A stretch of 64,000 nt of DNA from Candidatus Saccharimonadota bacterium (GCA_946893605.1 OX335598.1:434001-498000), one strand, 5' to 3'; shown: positions 51,906 to 60,915, numbered from the stretch's first letter. Notes: generated from the sequence alone by a model not told the origin. Numbers and translations: made by a program.

Positions 51906-52849
51906 TAGCGAGTCGGTGCATCGCCCAAAGAATTTTCGCTCATGCTGTAATTAGATAAATTGGTATTATATTGATGTTCCAATTTTATATCCTCAGAATC
52001 AGCAGACATAGACGCATCTTCATCGCTATTCATCTCAGAATTAGTCATGACCTGGTTAACAGAACCAAGCGGTCGCTTCTCCACTTCAACATTAGCAATA
52101 AACGGAGACTCCAGCGGCGTAGTCATCGGTGCAGCAGGAGCTTCGCTATTACTTACGGCTAATGATTGCGCTATCTTATCAGTCAATGATAATTCCTCAG
52201 TGGGCGCATCTTCAATCTCCGCAAAAGTAGATTCATTATGTACGTCTTTAAGATCAGGGGCGTCACTAAGATTATCTGGTTGAGTAACTATACCAGACAT
52301 CTCTTTCCCTACCGCAGAATGCCTATTATTTGTGCTAATCACGTCCACCAAATCAGGCGAAGGCTGAATCGTCGTGCCAGTGCGGGATGGAGCGGGAGTA
52401 GCAGGTTTTTGGATAGCACTAACAGATGAAGGTCTAACAACATCCATGAAACGACCAGTCGAGCGTCTCGCGATTACTGGCGCAGCTTTGACTTCGCTAG
52501 CAGCCACACCAGGAGTTCTGTTAGCTATTGAGTCGTTAGTAACTTTCTCGCTCGTAGGACTATCAATCTCTTTAGAAATCATATTGTCGCTAGAAGGCTC
52601 TTTTTTTACTTCAGGCTGAGAGATCGATGATAAAGGAGTAGAAGCAACAGACGAAGGCGTAAATGGAGTTACTGGAGGTGCAAAACTAGTACCAATAGAG
52701 TTCTCTGATACAGGTTTTTCCTCTACGGGCACAGACGCAGAAACCTCGCTATTATTTTCATTAGCCACCACTGGAGCTTCCTTTTCTCGCTGCTTATCCA
52801 TAAGAGAGCTTACTGCTCTATCCAACTCATCAAAATCAATATCTGTCAT
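51905..52849 (-). CDS. Disordered Ser/Pro/Thr-rich protein
   Basis: 314 residues, low complexity and rich in Ser, Pro, Thr, Glu; only the first ~20 residues (DIDFDELDRAVSSLMDKQR) look like an ordered helix. A short RRSTGRFMDVVRPSS segment resembles a conserved linear motif found in CPR disordered proteins, but this is memory, not proof. No enzyme domain. SD AGGGGGC before ATG. Between tpiA and the tail-anchored ORF; probably a cytoplasmic scaffold or membrane-linked protein when joined with the downstream ORF. Confidence 0.65.
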   Translation of the reverse strand: MTDIDFDELDRAVSSLMDKQREKEAPVVANENNSEVSASVPVEEKPVSENSIGTSFAPPVTPFTPSSVASTPLSSISQPEVKKEPSSDNMISKEIDSPTSEKVTNDSIANRTPGVAASEVKAAPVIARRSTGRFMDVVRPSSVSAIQKPATPAPSRTGTTIQPSPDLVDVISTNNRHSAVGKEMSGIVTQPDNLSDAPDLKDVHNESTFAEIEDAPTEELSLTDKIAQSLAVSNSEAPAAPMTTPLESPFIANVEVEKRPLGSVNQVMTNSEMNSDEDASMSADSEDIKLEHQYNTNLSNYSMSENSLGDAPTR

Positions 52850-52863
52850 ATGCCCCCTATTTT

Positions 52864-53622
52864 TTAACCTTTATGTGCTTTCGAGATTATCTCCTTAAAT
52901 TGATATGCATCCAAACTGGCTGCCCCAACCAATAAACCATCAAGTTCATCAATTGCTAAATAATCTGCGGCGTTTATTGACGTAATACTTCCACCATAGA
53001 CAACTTGAACTGATTCCGCCGCTTTTTTACCGTACAAATGAGAAATATGTCGTCGAATCATCTGTGTAGCTTTTTTTACATCAGACGCTTTAGCGCTGTC
53101 GCCAGTACCGATCGCCCAAACTGGCTCATACGCAATAACTACTTCATCCAGCTCGTCCGCCGTCACATTAGCCAGACCGCTAGTCAATTGATCAGCCAGA
53201 ACATCCTTCGTTTCGCCAAGAGTCTTCTCTTGAATCGTCTCACCAACACACAAAATCGGATGAATACGATTTCGAATTGCCGCCTGAACTTTCAGCCGAA
53301 TGTCTTTTTCGCTTTCAATGAAAATGTAGCGACGTTCCGAATGACCAATTATCACATAATCAGCAATTCCACGAAGATGCGCCGCTGGAATTTCTCCCGT
53401 GTACGCCCCCGAATCTCGCCAATAGCAATTCTGAGCCGCCAACTTAGCGATTCGACGATTAATTTGTAAACTCAAACTCTGCAGCGTCAAAATAGTAGGC
53501 GCCAGCACCACTTCAACATCTCTATACGATGGCAGCGTGTTCATCAGCTTATGCAAATATAAGCTAGCCTCTTGCATATTGAAGTTCATTTTCCAGTTAC
53601 CAATGATTAACTTTTTTCTCAT
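52864..53622 (-). CDS. tpiA: Triosephosphate isomerase
   Basis: 252 residues: KLIIGNWKMNFN, catalytic His in YVIIGHSERRYI, catalytic Glu in VIAYEPVWAIGTGDSA, and VQVVYGGSI. Interconverts DHAP and glyceraldehyde-3-phosphate. Third gene of the pyk-pgk-tpiA operon. Confidence 0.97.
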   Translation of the reverse strand: MRKKLIIGNWKMNFNMQEASLYLHKLMNTLPSYRDVEVVLAPTILTLQSLSLQINRRIAKLAAQNCYWRDSGAYTGEIPAAHLRGIADYVIIGHSERRYIFIESEKDIRLKVQAAIRNRIHPILCVGETIQEKTLGETKDVLADQLTSGLANVTADELDEVVIAYEPVWAIGTGDSAKASDVKKATQMIRRHISHLYGKKAAESVQVVYGGSITSINAADYLAIDELDGLLVGAASLDAYQFKEIISKAHKG

Positions 53623-53646
53623 GAGATAATCCTTATGCTTAGTTTA

Positions 53647-54885
53647 TCACCTCAAACCGTATGCGTCTAGTAAACTTTCAATTCCAGGCAATTTTTTACC
53701 AGCCATCAAGGCCATACTAGCTCCACCACCAGTGGAAACATGGGTAAAATTGGCGCCGTCATGCCCGTCCCATTTTAATATAAAATCAGCCGTATCTCCA
53801 CCGCCGACTATTGAAACTACTTCTTTATTCTGGGCAATAGCTAACGCTACTCGCGCTGAACCGATTGCAAAATTATCAATTTCAGCATAGCCCAGCGGAC
53901 CGTTCCAAATAACCGTCTTCGCGCCTGCCAGTATTTTCGTGAATTTCTCAATTGTCTGACTTCCGATATCCAGCGCCATATCTGAGTTTTTTATCTTACC
54001 AACATTGACTTCTTGACGAGGAAAATCCTTAGAAATCTCTGGCGCAACCGCCACATCAATCGGCAATACCAAAAAATCGTCAACATTCTCTACACCAACC
54101 TTAGCCGCCGCCAAATCATAAATTTCCGCGACAACCTTTTCCATTCCCGGCTCAAACACGCTCTTGCCGACATTAAATCCACGACAATGTAAAAACGTGT
54201 TTGACATGGCGCCGCCAATTAAAATCCGATCTGCCTTTTTAATCAGACGCTTAATCAGTAATATTTTATCGCTAACTTTCGCGCCGCCAATAACCGCAAC
54301 CAACGGGCGTTTTGGCTTATTCATCGCCTCGGTGATAGTTACATATTCTTTCTCTAATAGTAATCCGGCTAGCCCTGGAACGCACAACGTAATCGCATGA
54401 GTACTGGCGTGCGCCCTGTGCGCGACCGCAAATCCGTCTTGCACAAAATAATCCGCTTGGACAGCGCGTTGAATCGACTTGGCAAATGTTAAATCATCAG
54501 CCTCCTCCTCGTCATAAAAGCGTAAATTCTCCAACATAAGAATACTGCCTCGTGGCGCGCGGCGAACGGCTTGATGAACGGCTTCACCCACGCAATCATC
54601 CAGCAATTCTACCGGACGGCTCAACAACTTGGACAGGTGATCTGCGACGACTTTCAGGCTAAATTTAAGATCCTTACCTTTTGGTCGCCCCAGATGAGAC
54701 ATGATAACAATCTTGCAATTCTGCTCCAATAAATATCGGAGTGTGGGCAGCGAAGCACGAATTCTTAGATCATCAGAAATCTGACCACGCTTTGTTAGTG
54801 GCACATTATAATCTGCTCGCAGAAGAATAGTTTTTCCACGTAGATCAACGTCGCGAATTGTTTGCTTCGGAAATTTTCTGCCCAC
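53647..54885 (-). CDS. pgk: Phosphoglycerate kinase
   Basis: 412 residues: RADYNVPL, IVMSHLGRPKGKDLKFSL, the substrate-binding Arg/Asn residues, ALDIGSQTIEKF and the C-terminal VSIVGGGDTADF and FTHVSTGGGASMALMAGKKLPGI. Makes ATP from 1,3-bisphosphoglycerate. The start is GTG with AAGGAGGA upstream, inside the pyk end (coupled). Confidence 0.97.
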   Translation of the reverse strand: MGRKFPKQTIRDVDLRGKTILLRADYNVPLTKRGQISDDLRIRASLPTLRYLLEQNCKIVIMSHLGRPKGKDLKFSLKVVADHLSKLLSRPVELLDDCVGEAVHQAVRRAPRGSILMLENLRFYDEEEADDLTFAKSIQRAVQADYFVQDGFAVAHRAHASTHAITLCVPGLAGLLLEKEYVTITEAMNKPKRPLVAVIGGAKVSDKILLIKRLIKKADRILIGGAMSNTFLHCRGFNVGKSVFEPGMEKVVAEIYDLAAAKVGVENVDDFLVLPIDVAVAPEISKDFPRQEVNVGKIKNSDMALDIGSQTIEKFTKILAGAKTVIWNGPLGYAEIDNFAIGSARVALAIAQNKEVVSIVGGGDTADFILKWDGHDGANFTHVSTGGGASMALMAGKKLPGIESLLDAYGLR

Positions 54886-54896
54886 CCAAATCCTCC

Positions 54897-56318
54897 TTAT
54901 GACAACGTCTTGACTTGGATATTGTCAGTTTTACCTGGCTCTGGATTGTGACCGCTAACAAGCACAACCGTAACTGGGTCTGCGCCGAAATAGCCTTCTT
55001 GTTTCAACTCATCAGCTAGCTTAGTTGCTGCATTTGAATCGTTTGGTCGAACATATGGACGAGAAGCGTACCTTAGCGCCAACTTTTGCGCAGTCTTCAC
55101 GTCTTCGGTCACACAAACAATTGGTAGGTTCGGACGATATGCAGCAACGTTAATTGCAGTAGCGCCAGTGTGTGTTTCCGCAATAATAGCTCGAGCCTTA
55201 ATTCTCCTTGCCAGTTGAGCTGCTGTGTAGCTTAAAATCGCGTCAGTTTTTTCACGCATTTCAGCCTTTTCTACCAACATCACTTCACTGTGTTCTTGAG
55301 TGTAGATAATGGTCTTGCGCATTGCACGAACGGTTTCAACAGGATATTTACCATTGGCAGTCTCATCAGACAACATAACTACGTCAGCGCCTTGGATTAC
55401 GGCATTAGCAACGTCGCTTACTTCAGCACGACTTGGCTCTGGATTATCAACCATACTGCCCATCATTTGTGTTGCAACGATTACTAGCTTGCAATATTTA
55501 CGACACAAGGCAATAATTCGACGCTGTACAACTGGGACAATTTCCGCACCAGCTTCAACCGCCAAGTCACCGCGAGCAACCATAATACCGTCACTAGCCT
55601 TAACGATTTCCTCCAAATTCTCTGGATCAACGGCAGACTTAGTCTCAATCTTGGCAATAATATTTGCTGTCGAGCCCAGGTCTGTCAATCGACGACGTAA
55701 ATCAATAATGTCATCAGCTTTTTGGATAAAGCTCAATGCAACATAATCAAAATCTTGGCTTGCACCCCACTCCAAATCGTTAATATCTTTCTGAGTAAGA
55801 ATGTCGCCACCAAAATCTGTGTCTGGCAAATTCAAGCCCTTGCGACTCATCAAAAAACCGTCGTTCTGAACTTCTACGCGAATTGCAGTTGGGCTAACAA
55901 TTTCTCGCACAACCGTCCTGATCTTGCCGTCAAACATGTAAAGTGGCTCGCCGACTTTCATCTTCTCCGCCAAATTGTACTGCACTGGCAAATTGAAACT
56001 GCCGTCATGCTCGGTAATTTCTGAATCCAAGACCAACATATCGCCAACCTTAACATTCAGCATATTGTCTTTCAAAACGCCCAAGCGAATCTTTGGACCT
56101 TGCAAATCTTGTAGAATTGCTACAGGCTTACCCAGCTGTTTACTAGCTGTGCGCACCCAATCGATCTGCTCAATTCGCTCCTCATTAGCGCCGTGGCTAA
56201 AGTTCATACGGATGCCGTTAACGCCGGCCTCCAACAATTGGTAAACCTTTTCTTGGCTGAACGTTGCTGGCCCAATTGTTGCTAATATTTTTGTTCGTTT
56301 AAATATATTATTGCTCAT
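54897..56318 (-). CDS. pyk: Pyruvate kinase
   Basis: 473 residues: TKILATIGPATFSQEK, MNFSHGANEER, ILQDLQGPKIRLG, MVARGDLAVEAG (substrate/metal site) and TQMMGSMVDNPEPSRAEVSDVANAV, ending with the allosteric-type C domain. The ATG at 56318 is taken because TGATATAAT lies 7 nt upstream; the longer frame to 56393 would start before the promoter. It heads a lower-glycolysis operon; no gap gene is present here. Confidence 0.97.
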   Translation of the reverse strand: MSNNIFKRTKILATIGPATFSQEKVYQLLEAGVNGIRMNFSHGANEERIEQIDWVRTASKQLGKPVAILQDLQGPKIRLGVLKDNMLNVKVGDMLVLDSEITEHDGSFNLPVQYNLAEKMKVGEPLYMFDGKIRTVVREIVSPTAIRVEVQNDGFLMSRKGLNLPDTDFGGDILTQKDINDLEWGASQDFDYVALSFIQKADDIIDLRRRLTDLGSTANIIAKIETKSAVDPENLEEIVKASDGIMVARGDLAVEAGAEIVPVVQRRIIALCRKYCKLVIVATQMMGSMVDNPEPSRAEVSDVANAVIQGADVVMLSDETANGKYPVETVRAMRKTIIYTQEHSEVMLVEKAEMREKTDAILSYTAAQLARRIKARAIIAETHTGATAINVAAYRPNLPIVCVTEDVKTAQKLALRYASRPYVRPNDSNAATKLADELKQEGYFGADPVTVVLVSGHNPEPGKTDNIQVKTLS

Positions 56319-56325
56319 TTTTAAA

Positions 56326-56334
56326 ATTATATCA
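56326..56334 (-). promoter_or_regulatory. Extended -10 of the glycolytic operon
   Basis: TGATATAAT, 7 nt before pyk ATG 56318; leaderless. Confidence 0.75.
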
Positions 56335-56432
56335 CGAAATAACAGTGATGAGAAATGGTGCCAAGGATACTTGTAATACTTATTTAATGTCAAGATTTGC
56401 GTTAATCAAAACTAGCTTACCTATTTTCTTGA

Positions 56433-56441
56433 TGCTAGAAT
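56433..56441 (+). promoter_or_regulatory. Extended -10 of the 56451 gene
   Basis: TGCTAGAAT, 9 nt before ATG 56451; no SD, so the leader is about 2 nt. Confidence 0.55.
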
Positions 56442-56450
56442 ATAAATATT

Positions 56451-56753
56451 ATGCCAGAAATAGATAAATATATTATCTCAAAAATTCTATTCTTCATTTT
56501 CGGATCAACTACTGTAATTATTTTCTTTTTATTCTATACTGGAGTATTTGTAAATATCGTGGGGTCCATAGAAGCTGCAATTACGATATATTGCATAAAC
56601 ACCATCCTGCTGATACCCGTAACAATCTGGTATGCAATCGAGCGCTCACATAAACCGAAATATAAGGAGAGCGACATACTTGAAGCCTATTCTGAAATGA
56701 TGTCTCAGACTGACGATGAATCTGCCGCCAAAGAAACTACGAAGCGACAATGA
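56451..56753 (+). CDS. Small two-helix membrane protein, unknown
   Basis: 100 residues with two hydrophobic helices (ILFFIFGSTTVIIFFLFYTGVF and AITIYCINTILLIPVTIWY) and a Lys/Glu-rich C-terminus. No domain recognised. Last chromosomal gene before the tRNA-Glu-associated island. Confidence 0.65.
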   Translation: MPEIDKYIISKILFFIFGSTTVIIFFLFYTGVFVNIVGSIEAAITIYCINTILLIPVTIWYAIERSHKPKYKESDILEAYSEMMSQTDDESAAKETTKRQ

Positions 56754-56757
56754 AAAA

Positions 56758-56779
56758 AGCTCGCCACAATAAGCGAGCT
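56758..56779 (-). terminator. Probable original tRNA-Glu terminator, now displaced
   Basis: On the minus strand AGCTCGC / GCGAGCT stem followed by TTTTTT. It lies 13 nt beyond the distal copy of the tRNA-Glu 3' end (56792-56808), where a tRNA terminator would be before insertion of the island. Confidence 0.65.
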
Positions 56780-56791
56780 ATTCCAAACAAT

Positions 56792-56808
56792 CTTTATGGT
56801 GACCTTAC
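56792..56808. repeat. Direct repeat / att site, distal copy
   Basis: CTTTATGGTGACCTTAC, identical to 60940-60956. It is the 3' end of tRNA-Glu (acceptor strand, discriminator, CCA and 5 nt) without the rest of the tRNA. Confidence 0.85.
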
Positions 56809-56933
56809 AAATATTAAATATGGAACTCCTTTTTCGCGATTTGTTTGCATTGCATGATCGTTTCAAGGAGCTGGGTATGGTCATTAAAAATGGCGAGGTG
56901 CATTTGCCGGATTTGGAGGAGCGCGATGTTTAA
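56796..56933 (+). CDS. Small ORF coupled to the PLD gene, possible remnant
   Basis: 45 codons, opening inside the att repeat (or 37 from the ATG at 56820): RDLFALHDRFKELGMVIKNG then EVHLPDLEERDV. It could be a helical small protein or the tail of a gene cut by integration. Its stop overlaps the start of the PLD gene (ATGTTTAA), and it contains that gene's SD GGAGGAG. No family recognised. Confidence 0.4.
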   Translation: MVTLQILNMELLFRDLFALHDRFKELGMVIKNGEVHLPDLEERDV

Positions 56934-57377
56934 TTTGCAGAAGATCATATTCAAAATTCTATGACCAAAGCACTTTTGACGACCAGTTTATGCGTGACTT
57001 ACAAAAGGCCCGAAAAAGCGCTATCATCGAAAGTCTGTTTCTCAGAACTGTCCGAGTCGAAAAATTTATTCCAATACTTCACCGGCTCAAAAAGCGCGGC
57101 GTGACAATATTACTTAACACCAAACCGCTTGAAGAACACGACGAAATATACAGACTATAAGTCCAAAACTCTGAGTTTACTACAATCAGTAGGCGTCGAA
57201 GTGCTTTTTACAGTCAAATATCACCGCAAATTAGCCATCATCGATAGAGAAATTATTTATGAAGGCAGTCTAAATATTTTTTTGTATCACAACAGTTGTA
57301 AGATAATGAGAAGGACAATATCTGCGCTTGAGGCGGAAATGTTGATAGATTTTATCGGCTTAAATAAATTTGTGTAG
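56926..57377 (+). CDS. Phospholipase D-like nuclease/phosphodiesterase, frameshifted
   Basis: ~150 residues after repair. FYDQSTFDDQFMRDLQKARKS, SLFLRTVRVEKFIPILHRLKKRGVTILLNTKP and EEHDE match small stand-alone PLD proteins, and the single HKD motif is YHRKLAIIDREIIYEGSLNIF (HxK-x4-D-x6-GSxN). Such proteins usually dimerise to make an active site and include nucleases linked to restriction or defence. Frameshifts lie at ~56943 and at ~57158 (after EIYRL). SD GGAGGAG is 6 nt before ATG 56926. Confidence 0.75.
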
Positions 57378-57388
57378 GTGAAATAATC

Positions 57389-57562
57389 ATGAACGACGGG
57401 GATACAATCAAGAATTTTCATCTGTACGAAGATGAAGAAACGATCCATTACCTGGAGCTTCACGACCCAGAAAATGCCAACCGCGAATACGCGGTCGGAT
57501 TTCTGAAATTTATGCAGCGATTTGCGCATGTTGCGAGCAAGGATGAGGGGTCTGATTTTTGA
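57389..57562 (+). CDS. 57-residue acidic protein downstream of the PLD gene
   Basis: MNDGDTIKNFHLYEDEE start, then HYLELHDPENANREYAVGFL and KFMQRFAHVASKDEGSDF. Acidic, probably alpha/beta. SD AGGTG 8 nt before ATG and a gap of only 11 nt from the PLD stop argue for one operon. Unknown; a binding partner or inhibitor of the PLD protein is conceivable but unproven. Confidence 0.55.
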   Translation: MNDGDTIKNFHLYEDEETIHYLELHDPENANREYAVGFLKFMQRFAHVASKDEGSDF

Positions 57563-57635
57563 GAAATTCCTGAAGGAATATAAAACAAAGCGCAGGAGTA
57601 ATTAATAATACATCTGATTTGATTAGCGGTATATT

Positions 57636-58094
57636 CTATAGCGTTTTTGTCTTCAAAGCACTAATCGTAGATTCTACCTGCCTGAAGGCACTTAGATAGT
57701 CGCTTTCAGACAATTGCACTCCCTTCTGAAACTTATCAGTTAAAGCCGGATATGCATTTCTGTCGAACGGGGACCCTATCTTCTCCTTAAAAACGGTCAA
57801 CAGAGGGCCTGACTCGCTTGATATAGTATCCATCCTATTTGTATTTTACGTATTAATCTACGCAGCTGTTTTACATTTTCTTCATCTATATTATCCTTAG
57901 TGTATGTTTCGCTGTAGAGACTATCGACAGCCTCTAATAGCTTGATGATTTCTTCAATTTCTCCACAAACTATTGCCTCATAACTTCGTTGGTTATTTAA
58001 TTTTCTATCTATAATAAAAGGTTACGGAAACTGATATCGCTAACGCCAACAGAGCAACTACAGACCCTAAATCTACTTGTGTATTGATAGACAT
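57636..58094 (-). CDS. Small membrane protein with cytoplasmic helical domain, frameshifted
   Basis: Three adjoining frames make one likely protein of ~150 residues: a transmembrane helix (GSVVALLALAISVSVTFYYR), a helical region (RSYEAIVCGEIEEIIKLLEAV, QLRRLIRKIQIGWILYQ) and a C-terminal part (LLTVFKEKIGSPFDRNAYPALT, SDYLSAFRQVESTISALK). Slips would lie at ~58006 (YYR/RKLNN) and ~57825. The middle frame has no start codon of its own, supporting fusion. The arrangement of one N-terminal helix plus cytosolic domain resembles membrane-anchored sensor or effector proteins; function unknown. Confidence 0.5.
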
Positions 58095-58164
58095 GAGCTT
58101 ATGATTAGATAAAAGTGGTATCCTATGGCTCCTATAAGGATCCACACAGCCCATAAAGACCTGT

Positions 58165-58498
58165 TTAATTATTGATGTCGATACTTTCATCAATATAACC
58201 CCAGAATCTCTCTGTTAATCCAGGCTCGTCATCGCTTTTGATTTCTATCTTTTCTCGTACATCTAGACCATCCTGTTTACACTGTTGTGATATCTCTAAT
58301 GCAAGCTCTGACAGAAATGAAGATGCGTACCCCCAAGTATTGTCGAAATCAATAATTATAAGTTCTTTATCATTGAGGTGTTGTTTAATATAGCTATCAA
58401 AAAAACTCCTCAGCAAGAACCGTCACCATCGCTTTTATATCTGGCGCCCGGTAGGGTTATTTGAAGTCGCTAACGCTTATTTTTATTCTGTTACTCAA
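58165..58498 (-). CDS. STAS-like DUF4325 protein, frameshifted
   Basis: ~110 residues after repair. The start KISVSDFK, a PTGR-like turn, AMVTVLAEEFFDSYIKQHL and the core ELIIIDFDNTWGYASSFLSELALEI followed by KIEIKSDDE match DUF4325, a STAS-like fold that typically stands next to a HATPase gene. Slips: an early stop at ~58455 and one extra T in the run at ~58400. The TTG start at 58498 lies 6 nt after GGAGG and overlaps the HATPase stop by 8 nt, so the two are coupled. Confidence 0.65.
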
Positions 58499-59516
58499 CA
58501 CAAACCTCCCAGTAGTATATTGTTGCTGACAGGCTTTCAGATGAATCCTTCTCAATACTACCAATATTAACTAGGTTAACCTTAGTTTTGTTTGTAATTA
58601 TCTCAAATCTTTTATACATATCGTCACCACTTACTGTATCGTATATATATTTTATACCTTTACCTCTGTCGCCGTGCGACTTTGTAGTGGCCTTTTGGTA
58701 TAGCTTGCCTAAAGAACTCGCCTTGAGAGCTTTTCGCTTGATTATCGTATGCCACCATGGCGATCTTCCTTGCTGCCGGCTATTAGCCTTATCGATTAGA
58801 GTTTCGTAAATACCAACGCCCATATCTATTATGCAGTATTGTTTAACCTTGTTTCCGTTGTTATTCTTGGTTTTTCATACGTGCTTTGATCAAAGAGAGG
58901 TGTAGCTGCTATCTGGATTGGCGTGATCTGCGGTATTTGTTACGATCTCAATAATTATTGGAGGAAAGGTCTCGTAGTCTTTGTTTACTGTTCTCTCCAA
59001 AATAATCGACAGTTTTCGTTAATATGTCACCTAATTGCCTCTTCGTTGACTTCATCTTCACTTCGAGATAAGAATGCTCCACTGTTAAAATCTGGTATTC
59101 TCTCCTTAATAATCATATTTTCAAACTGTGCCTCCTCGAAAAACCTGTACGCTGGAATTTTGAAAGGGGACTCGTTACTTCTAGGTATTTTGATTTTTGT
59201 ATTTCTATCCAGCATAAAACACACCCAACAACACAATGTAGGAAGGTCGATCAAGTTATCCCATATCTGTGTATATTCTTTTGATTCAGCATGCGCTTTA
59301 TGGTATTGAAGTATTTAATCACACTGTCTCTGTTATCTAGTATGGAGAAATTAGTCGGAGCATCCATTGACGTGTAGGATATATTCTTTGTAACTTTTTC
59401 GTAACCGATGATGCCTCAAAAGCCTATTGTCTTGTGAGAGTATCTAGCCCTCAACTCTCGGCGATGCCTCTTGCGAGTATTCTTTGCAGCTTTTCTCTGT
59501 CTTTAATTTTTCGCAT
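58491..59516 (-). pseudogene. HATPase-domain protein (DUF4325 partner), multiply broken
   Basis: Pieces in order on the minus strand: a start MRKIKDREKLQRILARG at 59516, RYSHKTIGF, IIGYEKVTKNISYTSMDAPT, IWDNLIDLPTLCCWVCFML, NENCRLFW, the ATPase N box PPIIIEIVTNTADHANPDSS, the G1 box IIDMGVGIYETLI and a C-terminal GDRGKGIKYIYD then IYYWEV. These form a ~340-residue GHKL ATPase of the type paired with STAS-like DUF4325 proteins. At least five frameshifts or stops separate them (e.g. near 59460, 59425, 59300, 59028, 59000, 58880), more than in core genes, so it is probably decayed as well as possibly mis-sequenced. Confidence 0.6.
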
Positions 59517-59575
59517 AGATGTACTTATTATAGCGTATAAGCGCGTACGCTTAGATTACTATGTTCAATTACATA

Positions 59576-60062
59576 TCATCTATTATCGGCTCCGTCATGA
59601 CCTGCGATTTTTTCTTTCTGGCCTCGTTTGTTGGTTTTAGGCACTTTTTCACACATCCCCGCCAGAATTTTTTCGCCCAGAAATCTCTTCTCGCTTCCTG
59701 GCAAATTACTTTCGTGAATGTTTAACAATTTCATCTCGCACTGACTCGTCACCCTCATTTTCCAGTAGTAAAGTCTACCCGGATAGCCAGCTCTTGCGCG
59801 TGCACCGCCGCCAGCCTAACGTAATAATTATATGCAGGCGGAGTTGCTGATCTCGCCCGCTCAATATATGGACTAAACATCGGCAGCAAGCACTGTTCAT
59901 CCTGCAGGTTTCCAGTTCGGAAGCAGAAAATTCCGGAGAGACAGAACCATCTTTACCTAAATAGTCCTTGGTTCTATTATTACCTATAAGATAGCCTATC
60001 GTTGTCTGTTTCTTATCGTATAATATGTGCTTATATCCGAATACGCCAGCGCGCTTAAACAT
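59576..60062 (-). pseudogene. Unrecognised protein, frameshifted
   Basis: Starts MFKRAGVFGYKHILYDKKQ with ATG 60062, continues SPEFSASELET, and then in other frames LQDEQCLLPMFSPYIERARS, PPAYNYYVRLAAVHAQELAI and EGDESVRDEIVKHSRK, ending in a basic stretch (KTNKRGQKEKIAGHDG). Overall ~160 residues, soluble, helical at the end. No family recognised. It lies 20 bp downstream of the GNAT gene and may form an operon with it. At least two slips. Confidence 0.4.
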
Positions 60063-60082
60063 AGGCCTATTTCAACGACCAG

Positions 60083-60643
60083 TTAAGTTCTTCCCAGTCC
60101 TTCTTTTTTGAGTATCATCTTCCACTCTACCGGAGCGCCATTTACATCACCTCTTTCAATCCCTTCGTAATGATATCCTAGCTTTTCAAGAGCACTCCAA
60201 CTTCGGATGTTCTGTACATATGCCTTTGCCTCAATCATATCGAATCCTCCTTCGGAAAATGCCCAATTTGATGCAGCTTTCTTTGCGGAGCTACCAAGAC
60301 CCTGCCCCCAATTACTAGGATCCCCAATCAGCGTACAGAACGCACCAGTCTTTACACCGTATTTTTGGCTAAGATCTTTGATTTCATTAATCTCTATATT
60401 CCCAACTATTTCACCGTCTAACTCAATCATCCAGCTATAACGGTCATCGTCATCAACCATATTTTCGAGGTGCTTAACTTCGTCTTCTACTGTCATTTTT
60501 GAAAAATCAGCTCCAAGATACTTCGTAACTTCATCTTTACTAATCCATTGTATAGTTACAGGAGCATATTTTGGATCGGGTTTTATGAGACGAAGTTTTT
60601 TAGTTATATAGTAAAACGGTATATCAATATCTCTAGCATACAT
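60083..60643 (-). CDS. GNAT N-acetyltransferase (RimJ/RimL type)
   Basis: 186 residues: LRLIKPDPKYAPVTIQWISKDEV, YSWMIELDGEIVGNIEI, and the acetyl-CoA loop GDPSNWGQGLGSSAKKAASNWAF, then IEAKAYVQNIRSWSALEKLGYHYEG. This is the RimJ/RimL branch, which acetylates protein N-termini or small molecules such as antibiotics. The last codons may be shifted: a frame reading KKDWEELNWSLK fits the end better. TAAAAT is 9 nt before ATG, no SD. Cargo of the island. Confidence 0.85.
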   Translation of the reverse strand: MYARDIDIPFYYITKKLRLIKPDPKYAPVTIQWISKDEVTKYLGADFSKMTVEDEVKHLENMVDDDDRYSWMIELDGEIVGNIEINEIKDLSQKYGVKTGAFCTLIGDPSNWGQGLGSSAKKAASNWAFSEGGFDMIEAKAYVQNIRSWSALEKLGYHYEGIERGDVNGAPVEWKMILKKEGLGRT

Positions 60644-60880
60644 AATACACGTATTTTACCACATGTTAGGTCTTAAGATTAGAGCTAAGCACTCAGACTA
60701 GATGTGAGTCGTCTAGCCAGGTGTGGCAGTGTTTTAATTGTCAACACTACGCCAAATATATTTTGGAACACCCGCCCGAACTACTACTTGACCTCTGTAA
60801 TACACTGCGAAAAGCCGCCTTTTTCGCTGCTATCTTCAATAAAATTCTAACTTACGATGAAATAAAGTTTGGAACTCACA

Positions 60881-60915
60881 AAAACAGCCCGCTACCAGAT
60901 GTAAACGAGCTGTTT
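60881..60915 (-). terminator. Island-supplied hairpin after tRNA-Glu
   Basis: On the minus strand ACAGCTCG / CGGGCTGT (one bulge) followed by TTTTT. It sits ~30 nt downstream of the tRNA 3' end and would replace the displaced native terminator. Confidence 0.55.

Noticed and set aside
56758-56779. Terminator for the plus-strand 56451 gene
   Set aside because: The T run follows the hairpin only on the minus strand, matching a tRNA-Glu terminator rather than the plus-strand gene.
46386-59516. Alternative genetic code (UGA read as an amino acid, as in Gracilibacteria)
   Set aside because: In-frame TGA appears only in genes that also have indels (rsmA, HATPase), while intact genes such as nusB and trxA-region neighbours have no internal TGA and several genes use TGA as the normal stop (e.g. 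the ATGA overlaps).
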